DNA of 64,000 nucleotides from Agapetus fuscipes (GCA_951799405.1 OX637332.1:3229001-3293000), one strand, 5' to 3'. Positions 13,601 through 21,652 are shown, counted from the stretch's first letter. The notes: generated by a model not told the origin, from the letters alone. Numbers and translations: made by a program.

Positions 13601-16600
13601 TTCAGGGCTACTCCTGCATTGACCTCCTCAACGCTGGGATGCGTCAGTCAGGAGTGCACTACCTTCAGATCAGAGGCACCACCTACTGGTTCCTGAAGGT
13701 CTTCTGCGAACAAGACACCGCTGAAGGTGGATGGACGGTAAGAAAAAACACACCTCATCATTCTGCCATGTAAAAAGCGAAGCCTTACCCAATATTATCA
13801 TGAACTCAACAATCCTGGTTGGACCTTGGCTGAATCCAGGATTCTCCTCCACTCTCGCCTGTCTATCGCCTTTGCTCTCCAGCATCCTGCATCTCCTGCA
13901 TCTGTGGTGACACTGTCCATTCTTTACATATAACAATTCACTGGATCAACAAAATCAGCAAGACCGTGTTTCGATCCGCTGCATCCAAGGATAAAAGTGG
14001 CGCAAAAAGAAGAAGAATAAATTGAGATTTTAATTTGAATTTCAACGTTAAATGCATTGTATACCATAACGCTGCCTTAGTTCTTGTTTGCCGTATAGAC
14101 CATTTAGCTAATTTTACATGAACAATGTTTGCATGTGTACTGGACCAATGTGTCTTATGAAAACAAGTTTTTTTTTTTTTAATATTTAAAAGAACTCTCA
14201 CATTATCGAGTTTTACGGTTTTTCTTAGCTCAGATTGTGTAGAATTTGATTCATAAGACAACTGCATGAAAAAGTCATATTTGACAAGATTGGCGTATAC
14301 GGCAAACAAGAATTGGGGGAGCGGTATGTCTGCTTTGGCTGCATCTGCGGTGACACCGTCCATTCGTTACATTTATAAATTCATTGGATCAACAAAAGCA
14401 CCAAGTCCCTGTTTTGAGCCATGATGATCGTTGATTTTCGATAAATTGAGATTTTCATTTTAATTTCAACGTCAAATGCATTTGATAACATAAATAGCCT
14501 ACCTTATGCTACATGTGCTTGTATGTGATGCAAGCCTCTGTTATCAAAAGAAAAGAAGATCGTAAAGATTGAGTAAATATTTTTGCTGTAAAAATGCGTA
14601 AAATCGATGTTTCCTGTATTCTAAAATGCAAATATAACATGCTAAACTGTAAATATGCGAACTATTTTTTTAAAAGCAAATTTGCGGACACATTAGAAAC
14701 AATGTTATGCCAGATTTGGCTGTGAATCCATTTTAATAACTGAAATATTTCAGGTGATACAACGAAGAGATGACCTTGGAGTCACGTCAGAAAACTTCAA
14801 CCGCGACTGGGCGGACTACAAGAACGGCTTCGGCGATCCCGCCAAGGAGTTCTGGCTTGGAAACGAAAACATTTACATGCTGACTAACAACGAAGACTAC
14901 ATGCTGAGGGTGGAGCTGGAGGACTTTGATGGAAACAAAAGGTCAGTGAAGTTCCTCTTATTATCCTCTTTTTTCTCATGTTGTTCATGTTCACAGCAAA
15001 GTTGTAGTTTCTCTTATTAAGTTATTACAGATGCAAACTTACAAAATATGAGCAATATCTCAAATAATAAGCTTAATGTTTTTAACAACCTTAAAAACCA
15101 TAAACCTTAAAGTTTTATAGTATGCTTAGCTCATCTGTTACGATTTACTTTGGGTTTACTTTAATAAAATTTTAATTGAATTTATTTCACACAATTTATT
15201 TTTACGATTTTCTTAATACATATGGTTTATACTTTTAAACTTCTATACTGGTGGTTTCACGACACGGGTACTAATGGGTACTGACTGCTTCACAGCACCG
15301 TAGTCCGTATTTATAGATGACAAAGGCTTATTCTCGCCTGTACCAGATTATACGAGAAACTTCTCGAGTGGATGCTTCGAGCAAATACGAGAAGTACCAA
15401 AAGTACAAAGTATCAAATACTTGTAAACACACATATACAAACAAGTAGTAAATACACATAGACACACAATTTGACCGGTCCGTAGTCTAGTGGTAACACT
15501 TTGGACTCGTACATGGAAGGTTGTGGGTTCGAATCCCGGCGGAGCTCAAAAAATATACCATTTATATTTTAAAATTTGCTCATGCCGCATGTGAACCTAC
15601 AACATAAAAACCAAATCTCAAATAGACATACACCCTGCAACTTTTGCCGTCCTTCCCTGAAACAGGGGTGACATTGGCAAAGTGAACCATTTTTACAGCA
15701 TGGATGGTCAGCTGCATACCAACCTATAAGTCAAGGAACATACACGACAAATTACATTTTTAAATCATAAGTAAAAAAGAACACATAGCTATAAACGTAT
15801 ACATTCCTAACAATACCTTTAATATTTTACCTTTATTTTGTACTTTTCAGATACGCACAATATTCTCATTTCAAAATATATTCTGAGAGTGAATATTACA
15901 AGCTTGAGATTGACGGATATGAAGGTAACGCTGGGGACTCGCTGAACGACCCCTGGTACGGTTCCAACAACAGTCCGTTCTCCACGTACAACAGGTAACC
16001 TCCATTTACGTATTCCCATTTTTCAAAAAATACACTAAATGCCGCTAGCAAAGAAGCTGGCATAAACAATTACATCAACCAAGATCATAGTTATCAGCAG
16101 AAACACAAACACCTTCGGGCACTTAGAGCTAGATGGCGAAATCATTGAAAGATCCACTAGCTATATGTACTTGGGATGTGTGGTCAACGAAAAGTGGGAC
16201 ATATGTCAAGAAGTCAAAAGCAGACAAGAGCAAGCCCGAAATGTCTTCGCTAAAATGAGTAAAGTAATGTTGTGCCAAGATTTTAACCTTGAACTCTGCA
16301 AGCGCATGGTGAGGCGCTATGTCTTCCCTATTGCTGTGTATGGAATGGAGGAATGGACGCTCACACAGGCACTGGAGAGACAAATTGGGGCGTTTGAGAT
16401 GTGTATCTATCGAAAAATGCTTCGGATCTCCTGACGTAATCGGGTCACCTTTGAGGAAGTCTTACGACGCATGCATACCATAAAGGAACTTCTGCTAACC
16501 ATTAAGCAGAGAAAACTGATGTACGTCATGATATACTGCGCTGAGCGCAGATGGCTCCTCGTGGAATCCCCGTCAGGAAGGCTTTCCCGTCAGGCACATT

Positions 16601-18957
16601 AGCTTCAGTAACATCGAAATTCGGGGGAGGGAGGGCTCCTTAGAGTCATGCAATAGCCTTTGATCTGGAGGACTTCCTTTTTTTTTGACACGAATAGAGT
16701 TACACTAGCTGATTAACTTCATCGGGAAGGCCTACAGCCATTTGAAAAAAAAATGTAATGTTGTTCACCGAGTGAAGCAACTCCGCATAAGTTGTATGAA
16801 CTGGGTGGGAAGTGGTGGGAGAGTGCCTGGTACGTCATTCGCGTTAAGAGAAATAAAATATACCACCTTCTCCAACTTATCATATGACGAAAGATTGAGG
16901 GGAACACAACTTAAAGACGCCGAAGGATGAATATAATTCTGAAAAATGTGTGTTTTATTTCAGGGATAACGACAGATCCTCGTTGAACTGCGCGTCCATG
17001 CTGAAAGGCGGCTGGTGGTGGAAGTCTTGCGGCAGAGGTCTGAACGGCCTCTATCTGCACGACCCACAGGATCTTACAGCCAGACAAGGTGAGCTCATTT
17101 CAACCGATTAAAGGCACCTCCTTAATAGCACCTCCTCTGAACTACACAATACATATATTTGTGGATATCACTCTCTTCTCAATCTTGTTCCTCATTGCTG
17201 AGGGTTGTGACCCGTGTGGAAGCAACCACTCTTCCCCAGTTCTCTCTTGACTTCGCTGCTGACAGCGCTCAAACCACTCAGGGAAGAAGTATCACAGGGA
17301 CAGAAAGGAGCACAATCCGACCATTGCATTAGCGTCAGTAACTTTGGTATATGTATTGTTGTGTTTTTAGGGTTCAAAAAGTCTTCAAATTAACAAAAAA
17401 CTGGTCTTCTTTACAGGATATTTATATTACACTTAGATTTATTTAACAATTTTTATTTATGGTTTAGCAATTTACATTTATTTCACAGTTGGTGTTCACT
17501 TACAATGTCTTTCTTGTTCAAAAGCAGAGCGTCGTATATAGGCTGACTCCTGCAAGCTGCTTGCAGCTTTTTATACTCCAAAAATAGCAGTTACTAGAAG
17601 CCAATTTTGCTGGAACCTTCCAGAACATAAAGCTTCCAGTACATAAATTTGAATATCGCTTTACCCTAGGTACTGTTACCAAACGCTCAGATCTGCAGGG
17701 GATGGCGTGGTGGACTTGGTTCAGCCACACCGTCAGACACGCACTAATTTTGGGGACCGTGCTTTCCGGTTTGCGGGACCAATGGAGTGGAACAGACTGC
17801 CACCTAATGTGAGGAAGGCAAAGACTGTTGGTGTCTTTAAAGGAGCACTAAAGACACATCTTTACAAGAAATCTTATCCGTGATTTGAGAGGGCCCTTGA
17901 GGTGTGACACACACAAAAACGGCGCTCTTTAATTATGTGTACATTAAAATAAATTATCCTTATATATATATATACTAGGACAATCCTGCAAAGCGCCTTT
18001 GAAGTGACGTTAGTTACGAAATGGCGTTATAAAAGTGTAGAACATTATTATTATTACTACTTATAATAATTAATCCTACTTACAGGTATATACTCTATTA
18101 TCAGCTATAAATGATATACCTACCTACATATTTATAAGTATTTGTTATTTACATACCAGTATGATTGTTCACCAGTATTCGATTTCGTAGGGTCTACAAT
18201 CAAATTGATGCTTAGTAAAATTTTTGGGAAATTCTCCTGTATGAGCTTTTTGAGATACGTCACCCGGCATGGAAGTGTTTACAGAACTGGTATGAAGAGC
18301 GTACTTTCAATGATCTTTGGAAGAAATTTCTCCAAACTAGATAAATAATAATTTTGGGATGGCTGGCGTTTTCTTCCAGTTCATCTTTCAAGGAGAGATT
18401 TATCTCCAATAAATTACAAAAATGGTTCACTTTGCCCGTGTCACCCATGCTCCAGGGAAGGTTGGAAAAAGTTGCAAGGTTTATGTTGAGTTGAGGTTTG
18501 GATTTTAATTTGTAAGTACACATTCAGCGTTTGTAACGTACTTACACGTGTCTGTTTGTGGGCATGCATTTGATATGAGTTTTGAATGTTAATATATCCA
18601 TATGCAAAAAAAGTCAATCGGTATACAAAAAATTAAACATAAAATTATGAATAAATAAGCCTCGAACATTGCAGATTAGCCGCCATTTCTATCTGTCCTT
18701 ACATACTTCTTCCATTTCCTCCAGAGTCATAACCTTTTTCAAACAAGCTCTCCTTTTGTTATGACTCTGGATAATTTGGACTATTTGAAGACAATACAGA
18801 TGCATAATGAAATTAAGGTGATTGTGGCTATCTTTAAGTAAAATTAATTCTTCTTTTGTCTCCAGGCATCGTCTGGTTCCGTTGGAAAGGCTGGGACTAC
18901 ACCTTGAAGAAGGCGTCCATGATGATCAGGCCAAGAGGTCCACAGATGAACACCTAG
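592..18957 (+). CDS. Fibrinogen-related (FReD) protein gene, 3' part, eight exons
   Basis: Exons 592-1695, 3296-3452, 13606-13737, 14754-14941, 15851-15994, 16964-17088 and 18866-18957 join in compatible phases (2,0,0,2,2,1) into an open frame of about 646 residues ending at TAG; the gene also needs at least one exon left of the window. Residues 1-368 are charged and heptad-rich, predicting coiled coil; about 369-420 form a Ser/Gly/Lys linker; 421-645 form a full FReD of normal length. Family hallmarks are GGWTVIQRR, WLGNENIY, a calcium-site-like DNDRSSLNCA, GGWWWKSC and LNGLY, with four cysteines in the spacing that gives the two conserved disulfides. FReD proteins are usually secreted lectin-like or adhesion molecules, and the coiled coil suggests oligomers. 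Which subfamily (scabrous-, angiopoietin- or techylectin-like) cannot be settled here. The count of eight exons assumes one missing 5' exon; seven are visible. Confidence 0.93.
2404..2508 (-). repeat. Family A repeat, truncated copy
   Basis: Carries the family A core in reverse (GAAACAGGGGTGAAATTGGC, then a degraded CCTAAGTCGAGGAA end) without the GATTA end. Confidence 0.7.
2890..3215. repeat. Degenerate short tandem repeat (TGATGT / GTCATGTGATGT)
   Basis: Roughly 12-20 base units built on GTCATGTGATGTTTTGTC recur with drift, just before the linker exon. The antisense open frame across it (His/Thr/Lys-rich) is a by-product of the repeat. Upstream bases 1696-2400 are plain AT-rich intron. Confidence 0.7.
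3296..3452 (+). CDS. FReD gene, linker exon
   Basis: The acceptor TTCCCAG and the donor AAG|GTGAGA bound 157 bases. The first base completes the Ser codon split from the previous exon and the exon ends in phase 0. It encodes a low-complexity linker (MQQPAASSAGSRKGG) followed by FPSVKNKPSIANS and TTELVANYKDIK, leading straight into the FReD. GC content is far above that of the surrounding intron. Confidence 0.88.
3549..3970. repeat. Three family A pieces, alternating orientation
   Basis: A reverse 5' piece (3549-3626), a forward copy (3628-3834) lacking the GGCTGACC to TTTGCC stretch, and a reverse copy (3836-3968) abut. The junctions lie at family A ends (ATAGATTATAGATAGATAG), suggesting repeated insertion into, or recombination at, the AT-rich tail. 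Confidence 0.75.
3972..4203 (-). repeat. T2 tRNA-headed SINE
   Basis: Read on the - strand it starts GTCCAGTCCAAGGCTCAG with an Ala-tRNA-like head (box A GCTCAGTTGGTAG, box B around GTTCGATC), then the body with the CTTCAGTTGAA motif (top strand). The head is degraded relative to other copies. Confidence 0.8.
4204..5086. other. Intron stretch without recognised features
   Basis: AT-rich FReD intron. A short antisense frame at 4799-4981 has one hydrophobic run, but there is no splice or homology support for calling it a gene. Confidence 0.5.
5087..5375 (-). repeat. Family A repeat, near full length
   Basis: Opens with ATCTAATCTAATCTAAG, runs through the CAGGGGTGACATTGGCAAAG core and continues past AAGTCAAGGAA into CATACACGACAAATTACATT. 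That extension is shared with the copies at 6256, 7193 and 15581, so it belongs to the element. Confidence 0.88.
5425..5680 (-). mobile_element. Non-LTR retrotransposon ORF2 C-terminal fragment (GRGxP type)
   Basis: The antisense frame reads GRGTPRKVWMDQISEIANEW then CMKKVMTLEEMKEVCKDRKK, the tail following the reverse transcriptase of a common insect LINE group. Similar fragments at 42700, 57360 and 60890 show it is a dispersed repeat. The catalytic domain is missing. Confidence 0.85.
6215..6591 (-). mobile_element. GRGxP-type LINE 3' fragment split by a family A insertion
   Basis: GCCGCCAATATTACAGATCA (ending before 6256) and CTGCCATTTTTTCGGTCC (after 6549) are contiguous in the copy at 5430, so this LINE relic was present before family A landed in it. 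Confidence 0.75.
6256..6549 (+). repeat. Family A repeat, full-length reference copy (294 bp)
   Basis: Flanked by AACTG on both sides (6251-6255 and 6550-6554) within an older LINE fragment, which fixes both ends. Order: AT-rich leader, CCTTGACTTATAGGTTG, GGCTGACCACCC, the GTTTCAGGGAAGG core, CATGCGGCATGTG, then a (GATTA)n end. There is no coding capacity and no terminal inverted repeat. Confidence 0.85.
6591..6836 (-). repeat. Family A repeat
   Basis: Complete from CTATAATCTAAGTTGCAAGG to CTATAAGTCAAGGAA. The subfamily has TACACGTGT-like sequence and AAACAAACACG (the 'CATTTGTAAGCGCGAAC' type when read forward). Confidence 0.88.
7193..7470 (-). repeat. Family A repeat, GATTA subfamily
   Basis: Runs from TAATCTAATCTAAGTTG to AGTTAAAGAACA plus the ACTTACATTTTTAC leader. 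It lies inside a split MITE. Confidence 0.82.
7471..7657 (+). repeat. T3 SINE-like fragment
   Basis: Contains TTTGATCCTGGCTCAACAG, ATGTCATTGGGTAAT, TAATTAATT runs and a GATTGGTGAATGGCATTC tail, all shared with copies at 26285, 34671, 42105 and 46320. Confidence 0.65.
7658..7905 (-). repeat. Family A repeat
   Basis: Complete from CTATCTATAATCTAAGTTGC to CTTATAAGTCAAGGAA with moderate divergence. Confidence 0.85.
8019..8893 (-). mobile_element. hAT transposon with transposase N-terminal-region remnant (875 bp)
   Basis: Terminal inverted repeats CAGGGGTCTTCAACC and (reverse) CTAAGGTCTTCAACC bound the element, and an 8-bp duplication CTCTAAGC flanks it exactly (8011-8018, 8894-8901). Inside, the - strand reads EFQSRFSDFRD, PFGVSVEDMPENFQMEVIDV and KFDVGVFDFYAKY, a block of hAT transposases related to the vertebrate GTF2I-repeat-domain type. 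DNA-binding and catalytic parts are missing, so it is non-autonomous. Which part of the parent transposase is retained is inferred from memory of the family. Confidence 0.9.
8340..8786 (-). pseudogene. hAT transposase fragment
   Basis: A 148-codon open frame; its first 30 or so codons are non-transposase sequence (hydrophobic MRYIYTNTSTFFFGVLGVFC...), then SRFSDFRDSEKYISLFARPF and FPEIRKNAMKMISLFGSTYV follow. Past its stop the same protein resumes as KYVKSTTRSRITDAHLEGSL in another frame, so a frameshift breaks it. Confidence 0.8.
9079..9449 (+). repeat. T1 SINE head and tail pieces around a MITE
   Basis: GACCGGTCCGTAGTCTAATCG (9079-9099) is the T1 tRNA head; after the MITE the sequence resumes CTAATGGTAACGTGACTAGT and GCGACGATCAAGCTCGCAGA, T1 body and tail. 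The middle of T1 is missing. Confidence 0.7.
9099..9349. mobile_element. MITE, 250-bp family (251 bp)
   Basis: Ends CTCCCCCAGTTATTGTTTAC and (reverse) CTGCCTTAGTTCTTGTTTAC are inverted repeats of about 28 bp. It sits inside a T1 SINE with an imperfect 8-bp duplication (TCTAATCG / CCTAATGG), suggesting a hAT origin. Relatives: 14072-14321, 6970-8005, 50158-50337, 52266-52497. Confidence 0.82.
9459..9929. mobile_element. MITE with ~60-bp terminal inverted repeats plus an extra arm copy
   Basis: GTGCTATTCTTAGACATTTT (9689 on) and its inverted partner ending AATAGCACC (about 9929) extend about 60 bp through the GAGCCCACG region. A third, direct copy of the arm (GGCTATTCTTAGGCATTTTA) lies at 9459-9530. 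Confidence 0.78.
9930..10070 (-). repeat. Scrambled family A fragment
   Basis: Three partial copies of the AAAGTGAACCATTTTTACAG / GGTGACATTGG segment follow one another, as if the core duplicated locally. No ends are present. Confidence 0.6.
10071..10627. other. Intron stretch without recognised features
   Basis: FReD intron, AT-rich, no ORF or repeat relationship recognised. Confidence 0.45.
10628..10893 (-). repeat. T1 tRNA-headed SINE
   Basis: On the - strand it starts GGGACCGGTCCGTAGTCC; box A is TAGTCCAGTGGCAAC, box B GGTTTGAATCCC, followed by the T1 body (TTGAAAAATTCATTAAACC) and the GCTCGTC / CTCTGCGGC tail. Confidence 0.88.
11566..11620 (-). mobile_element. 3' end of a WNxLP-type LINE
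   Basis: The (ATAATA)n tail with TTTGCCAATTTTTATATAG and CTGTTTAGTGG matches the 3' end at 28543-28620. Confidence 0.65.
11621..11727 (+). mobile_element. GRGxP-type LINE tail fragment
   Basis: AAAGGAGAGAGTGCATGAAA through GGACTAAAAGAAATGGCGG corresponds to the CMKKVM...EVCKD.KKW region; stop codons break the frame. Confidence 0.7.
11822..12076 (+). repeat. Family A repeat
   Basis: Runs from CTCCTTGACTGATAGGTTG to GCAGCTTAGGTTATAGATT, diverged in the core (CATCCCGGTTTCAGGGG). Confidence 0.82.
12080..12400 (-). mobile_element. WNxLP-type LINE ORF2 C-terminal fragment
   Basis: The antisense frame ends GLFVPSCWNSLPLELKTETS then VGSLFKTHLFNS, the conserved 'WN.LP...F....K..L' finish of a group of LINEs, followed by a 3' UTR with AAAGCGCCCTTGAGG. 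Confidence 0.8.
13053..13470 (+). repeat. Two family A copies head-to-tail
   Basis: The first (to 13295) is near complete; the second starts at its (GATTA)n end and lacks the segment between CCCTATATCAGG and GCTTATGTCC. The shared junction is the GATTA run. Confidence 0.82.
13606..13737 (+). CDS. FReD gene, exon starting the fibrinogen domain
   Basis: Acceptor TTTTTCAG and donor ACG|GTAAGA bound 44 codons in phase 0. It encodes the domain's N-terminal strand: GYSCIDLLNAGMRQSGVHYL, then TTYWFLKVFCEQDTAEGGWT. The two cysteines match the first FReD disulfide pair, and EGGWT joins VIQRR of the next exon to complete the family signature. Confidence 0.95.
13889..14500 (+). repeat. Tandem duplication of about 175 bp separated by a MITE
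   Basis: CTGTGGTGACACTGTCCATT at 13900 and CTGCGGTGACACCGTCCATT at 14343 open two copies that also share TCACTGGATCAAC-like and ATTTCAACGT.AAATGCATT sequence. The MITE at 14072-14321 lies between them. Confidence 0.7.
14072..14321. mobile_element. MITE, 250-bp family (250 bp)
   Basis: Termini CTGCCTTAGTTCTTGTTTGC and (reverse) CTCCCCCAATTCTTGTTTGC. The interior aligns in reverse with 9099-9349, including AGCTCAGATTGTGTAGAATT. Flanking octamers do not match. Confidence 0.82.
14754..14941 (+). CDS. FReD gene, core domain exon
   Basis: Bounded by TATTTCAG and AAAAG|GTCAGT, 188 bases, ending in phase 2. It encodes VIQRRDD, then FNRDWADYKNGFGDPAKEFW and LGNENIYMLT, the most conserved block of FReD domains, followed by YMLRVELEDFDGNKR. 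Confidence 0.96.
15310..15470 (-). mobile_element. Diverged LTR remnant
   Basis: Shares TACCAAAAGTAC, a TTACTACTTG-like segment (reverse) and the ACACACA / CTCGAG-flanked order with the solo LTR at 58669-59032. Both termini are lost. Confidence 0.5.
15473..15580 (+). repeat. T1 SINE head joined to family A
   Basis: A clean tRNA-like head (box A TAGTCTAGTGGTAAC, box B GGTTCGAATCCC) and AAAAATATACCATTTATATT run to TTTGCTC, then switch directly into reverse family A (ATGCCGCATGTGAACC). Confidence 0.85.
15581..15775 (-). repeat. Family A repeat, truncated at its 3' side
   Basis: Begins inside the element at CATGCCGCATGTG and runs to AAGTCAAGGAACATACACGA plus leader. Nearly identical to the copy at 5087, suggesting recent relatedness. 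Confidence 0.85.
15851..15994 (+). CDS. FReD gene, mid-domain exon
   Basis: Bounded by CTTTTCAG and AACAG|GTAACC, 144 bases, phase 2 at both ends. It encodes YAQYSHFKIYSESEYYKLEI, then GYEGNAGDSL and SPFSTYNR, the usual FReD P-domain approach. The next exon supplies the DND of the metal-site loop. Confidence 0.95.
16040..16560 (+). mobile_element. LINE reverse transcriptase C-terminal fragment
   Basis: The frame reads STSYMYLGCVVNEKWDICQE, then KRMVRRYVFPIAVYGMEEWT and FEMCIYRKMLRIS, the 'YLG.....D....EI..RI..A' and 'VYGSE.WT...KL..FE...LR..LRI' region of endonuclease-type LINEs. A stop after LRIS and loss of the rest make it a relic. Confidence 0.85.
16670..16840. repeat. Dispersed repeat, copy 1
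   Basis: GACACGAATAGAGTTACACT through GGGAGAGTGCCTGG recurs at 24431-24580 with a few differences. The function is unknown; it might be LINE 3' sequence. Confidence 0.75.
16964..17088 (+). CDS. FReD gene, calcium-loop and C-terminal cysteine exon
   Basis: Bounded by TTATTTCAG and CAAG|GTGAGC, 125 bases, ending in phase 1. It encodes DNDRSSLNCASMLKGGWWWK and SCGRGLNGLYLHD, carrying the second cysteine pair and the Asp residues expected at the calcium loop. GGWWWKSC replaces the more usual GGWWY...C. Confidence 0.96.
17737..18050 (+). mobile_element. WNxLP-type LINE ORF2 end plus 3' UTR
   Basis: The frame FGDRAFRFAGPMEWNRLPPN then FKGALKTHLYKKSYP ends at TGA 17881-17883. The 3' UTR contains GAGGGCCCTTGAGGTGTGAC and AACGGCGCTC and ends in (TTA)n near 18050. 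Confidence 0.83.
18412..18603 (+). repeat. Family A repeat, 5'-truncated
   Basis: Starts at TTACAAAAATGGTTCACTTT and continues to AATGTTAATATATCC. The antisense frame over it is not a gene. Confidence 0.8.
18655..18790 (-). mobile_element. GRGxP-type LINE tail fragment
   Basis: GATTAGCCGCCATTTCTATC through TTATGACTCTGGATAATTTG matches the antisense tail at 5430-5545; only the final part is present. Confidence 0.72.
18866..18957 (+). CDS. FReD gene, terminal exon
   Basis: After TCTCCAG the exon completes the split Gly codon and encodes IVWFRWKGWDYTLKKASMMI then RPRGPQMNT and TAG. This is the normal C-terminal strand of FReD domains (W..W.G..Y.LK...M..RP). Confidence 0.96.
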
Positions 18958-19041
18958 TGCGACCAGCCGGCCCCGATCCATACTATTACTTGTTATCCAT
19001 TTATACTCTAAGCTTATCAATAATTTATTTATTTTTTTGAA

Positions 19042-19047
19042 AATAAA
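19042..19047 (+). terminator. Poly(A) signal of the FReD gene
   Basis: AATAAA stands 85 bases after the stop codon, inside an AT-rich 3' UTR. A second AATAAA lies near 19274. Either could direct cleavage; the first fits a short 3' UTR. Confidence 0.6.
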
Positions 19048-19299
19048 AACCCGGTTTAATTTTTGTGAAAGCAAACGATTATTTCAATTTGATGCGAATT
19101 GTTTTTAAGACTGTGCACTTTGTGTTGTTTTTTGATGCGCATCGCCTGCGAAAATGGGAAATTATCTTGTGGTTGAATTTGTACACTTACTTTTAGAGTC
19201 ATGGGTGTGTTTTTGACCTAGAAGTTCTTGCTTTGTCGTGCCGTTGCTTGTATCTTCCGCCACGTGTGAAAAAATAAAGATTTGTATTACAATAAATGA

Positions 19300-19362
19300 G
19301 TCCCTTTGGGAGCTCGGAAACCCACACTTCAACTGAAGTGGTTGGCGTAAGGCCGCACCTAT
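19300..19362 (+). repeat. T2 SINE tail fragment
   Basis: GGGAGCTCGGAAACCCACAC, CTTCAACTGAAGTGGTTGG and AAGGCCGC are the middle of T2 in forward orientation. Confidence 0.7.
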
Positions 19363-19744
19363 TCGAATTATAATGACTTAAGATATTTTCATCGGTGGAT
19401 TTTGGTATTTTTTCAATTTCATGTGTGATGTGTGAAGTGTATTTAATTATTTATTAGCTGAGACACGAACCACAGTGACTGTGGTGCTCTTTCTAAGAAT
19501 AGATTTTCACACCGTATTTTTTTTGGCAAATAGTTATTCAGTGTTACAATAACGACACATTGGCATGAATATAGCGACATAGTTTCAGATAGAATTTAAA
19601 AAAACAAAGCGAATTTAAGCTGCACGTTTAGTGCAAAATCTTACCGCAATGTCCTCGAAGTAGTCGCGTGTGCCGGATATAAACTATTTATTTTTACAGG
19701 TAAGAGAACCACATTTACGCCAATCACAGTCGAAGAGGGGTTTC

Positions 19745-19888
19745 TTTTTCTTTTTTTGGCATTTTAATCTGGTGGTTTAAAATAAACACCGAAACAGAAA
19801 ATCATTGCTGCCACCCTCTGTGAGAATCGAGTCCGAGCTCTCGGCTTGGAATACAAGCATTCTACCAACTTAGCTACCGACCGGACAG
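19745..19888 (-). repeat. T2 tRNA-headed SINE, 5' half
   Basis: On the - strand it starts GTCCGGTCGGTAGCTAAG, carries the tRNA-like head with a damaged box B and ends in the CGGTGTTTATTT segment. Confidence 0.8.
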
Positions 19889-19897
19889 AAGTATATA

Positions 19898-20007
19898 ATA
19901 TAATCTAAGTTGCAAAGATATGTTACATTGGGGAATCACATGAAATGCAGACACATACATTTTTACAGTATGAGTAGTCAGCCGCATACCAACCTATAAG
20001 TCAAGTA
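19898..20007 (-). repeat. Family A repeat with a large internal deletion
   Basis: Both ends (ATAATCTAAGTTGCAAAG and CCAACCTATAAGTCAAG) are present, but about 150 bases of core are gone. Confidence 0.78.
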
Positions 20008-20412
20008 TAAATTACAAAATATACAACATCAATCCATTAAAGATTAAATTCCCTTTTTCACAGTCGATAGTTTCCTTTTATTTAATTTTATGTTTCACAA
20101 TGTATACTTGATGTAAATATTTGATTACTTGAAAGAAATAGATGTAATATATTATTTTAAAATAATTATTTCATAGCTAAGTAATGCTTACAAATATTAA
20201 GGTATGATTAAAATAATTGTGTATAAAGTTAGACGACTCTCTACTAAGTAAAACAAACGTAGACTTAAGTTAAGTATTTCCGTAAAAAAAAGCAAACAGA
20301 ATTAATTATTTAAATCCAGTAAACACTTAGAATTAAAAATCACAGTGGAGTCGTATAGAACCAAAAATGACAATCTAGGATTTTTACGAAAATTTTATTT
20401 AAAAAAATCTAT

Positions 20413-20870
20413 ATATGCATAATCTAAGTTGCAAAGAAACTGAACAGTGTGTGACATGTTGAGCCAACAAGGGTTTCTGCATCTTTTTACAATTTTCTAC
20501 GAGAGAAAACACTACAAAATTGTGAAAATCCTGTAGTTAAGAATAATGAGTTCACTTACTAGAAATTCTCCCCAATGAAATATTTAATCCATGATTTCTC
20601 AAATCAGTGAACCAGCACTTATTCAGTTTTACCATTAAGGATGCGATATGACCGTTTAAGATTCATCTTAAATGCATGTCCACAAGCAAACACGTGTAAG
20701 TTCTTGTTTACACTCGCTGCACGTGCACCTACTCACAAAATAAAAATAAAAACAAATCTCAAATGAACATAAGCCGTGTTAATCTTGCACACAGATGTGA
20801 CTTTGACAGAGTGAACCAATCTTTCAGTAAGGGGGGTCAGAATCATACCAAACTATAGGTCTTACAATAT
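20413..20870 (-). repeat. Family A repeat split by another repeat
   Basis: CATAATCTAAGTTGCAAAG stops near 20433 and family A resumes near 20662 (ATTCATCTTAAATGCATG) to ACCAAACTATAGG. The 225 bases between are related to 33690-33930. Confidence 0.72.
20435..20660. repeat. Interspersed repeat shared with 33690-33930
   Basis: Both copies share ATCCTGTAGTTNAGAA, TTTAATCCA.GATTTCTCAA and TTATTCAGTTTTAC in the same order, and both begin near a TTTCTAC / TAGA segment. No coding potential. Confidence 0.65.
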
Positions 20871-21249
20871 ATTTAATGTAATTTTAAATATTATGCAATA
20901 TTCTATACATTTTACATATTTTGCAATTTTCGCAAAAAAATCTCGATTGCCGCTTTTGGTTCTACAAAACTCACTTGTCACTTGTAAAAATTGATTAAAT
21001 TTATTTTAATAATTAATGTAAAATCCTGCTTCTGGAAGTATGAAGAATTTTAATGAATATAATATGTACCATAAAAAATTCACACTCTTCTTCCTCTTTT
21101 AATAAATTTGTAATTTCATATTTTTTGTTCTACTTGTCTCTTTTATCTTTACGAGAAAGCCTTGCGGATGTTGAAAAAAAAATAGCTTTGAGTAACCGTC
21201 CACGTTAGCTGTTAGTCCTTCTGACTCATTCGTGCGGGGCTTGGCTTAT

Positions 21250-21325
21250 ACCCAAATGAAATGAAATAAATGAAATGAAATAAATGAAATGAAATAAATG
21301 AAATGAAATGAAATAAATTAAAAAT
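21250..21325. repeat. Short tandem repeat (AAATGAAATAAATG)n
   Basis: AAATGAAATGAAATAAATG units repeat about four times and then decay into A/T-rich sequence. Confidence 0.85.
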
Positions 21326-21424
21326 AAATTAAAACATTTTTAAAAAAAACATTTAAAATGTGATTTGAAAGATCTTTGCACCACATAAATCTAAGTTTTA
21401 TTTCTGTATCATTTATTTTATCAA

Positions 21425-21652
21425 CAATCTAAGAATCAATAATCTAAATTGCAAAGATACATAAACATGTAGGTACGGCTTTTATTTAATTTACGCCCAC
21501 ATGCAAGCACTAGTAAGTTCGCGCTTACATAACAAGACCATAAACTTCGCACCTCCTCTGTCATCTCTCCCTAGAAAAGGTGTGGCATTGGTAAAAGTGA
21601 ACGAAGAGTTAACAGCATGGGGTCAGCCTCATACAAACTTATTAGGCAAATA
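21425..21652 (-). repeat. Family A repeat, strongly diverged
   Basis: AATAATCTAAATTGCAAAG, TTCGCGCTTACAT and GGTGTGGCATTGGTAAAAG follow in family A order. Confidence 0.75.

Noticed and set aside
15473..15545. Genuine tRNA gene with intact A and B boxes
   Set aside because: It continues into T1 SINE sequence and lacks a T-run terminator; many T1 copies exist.
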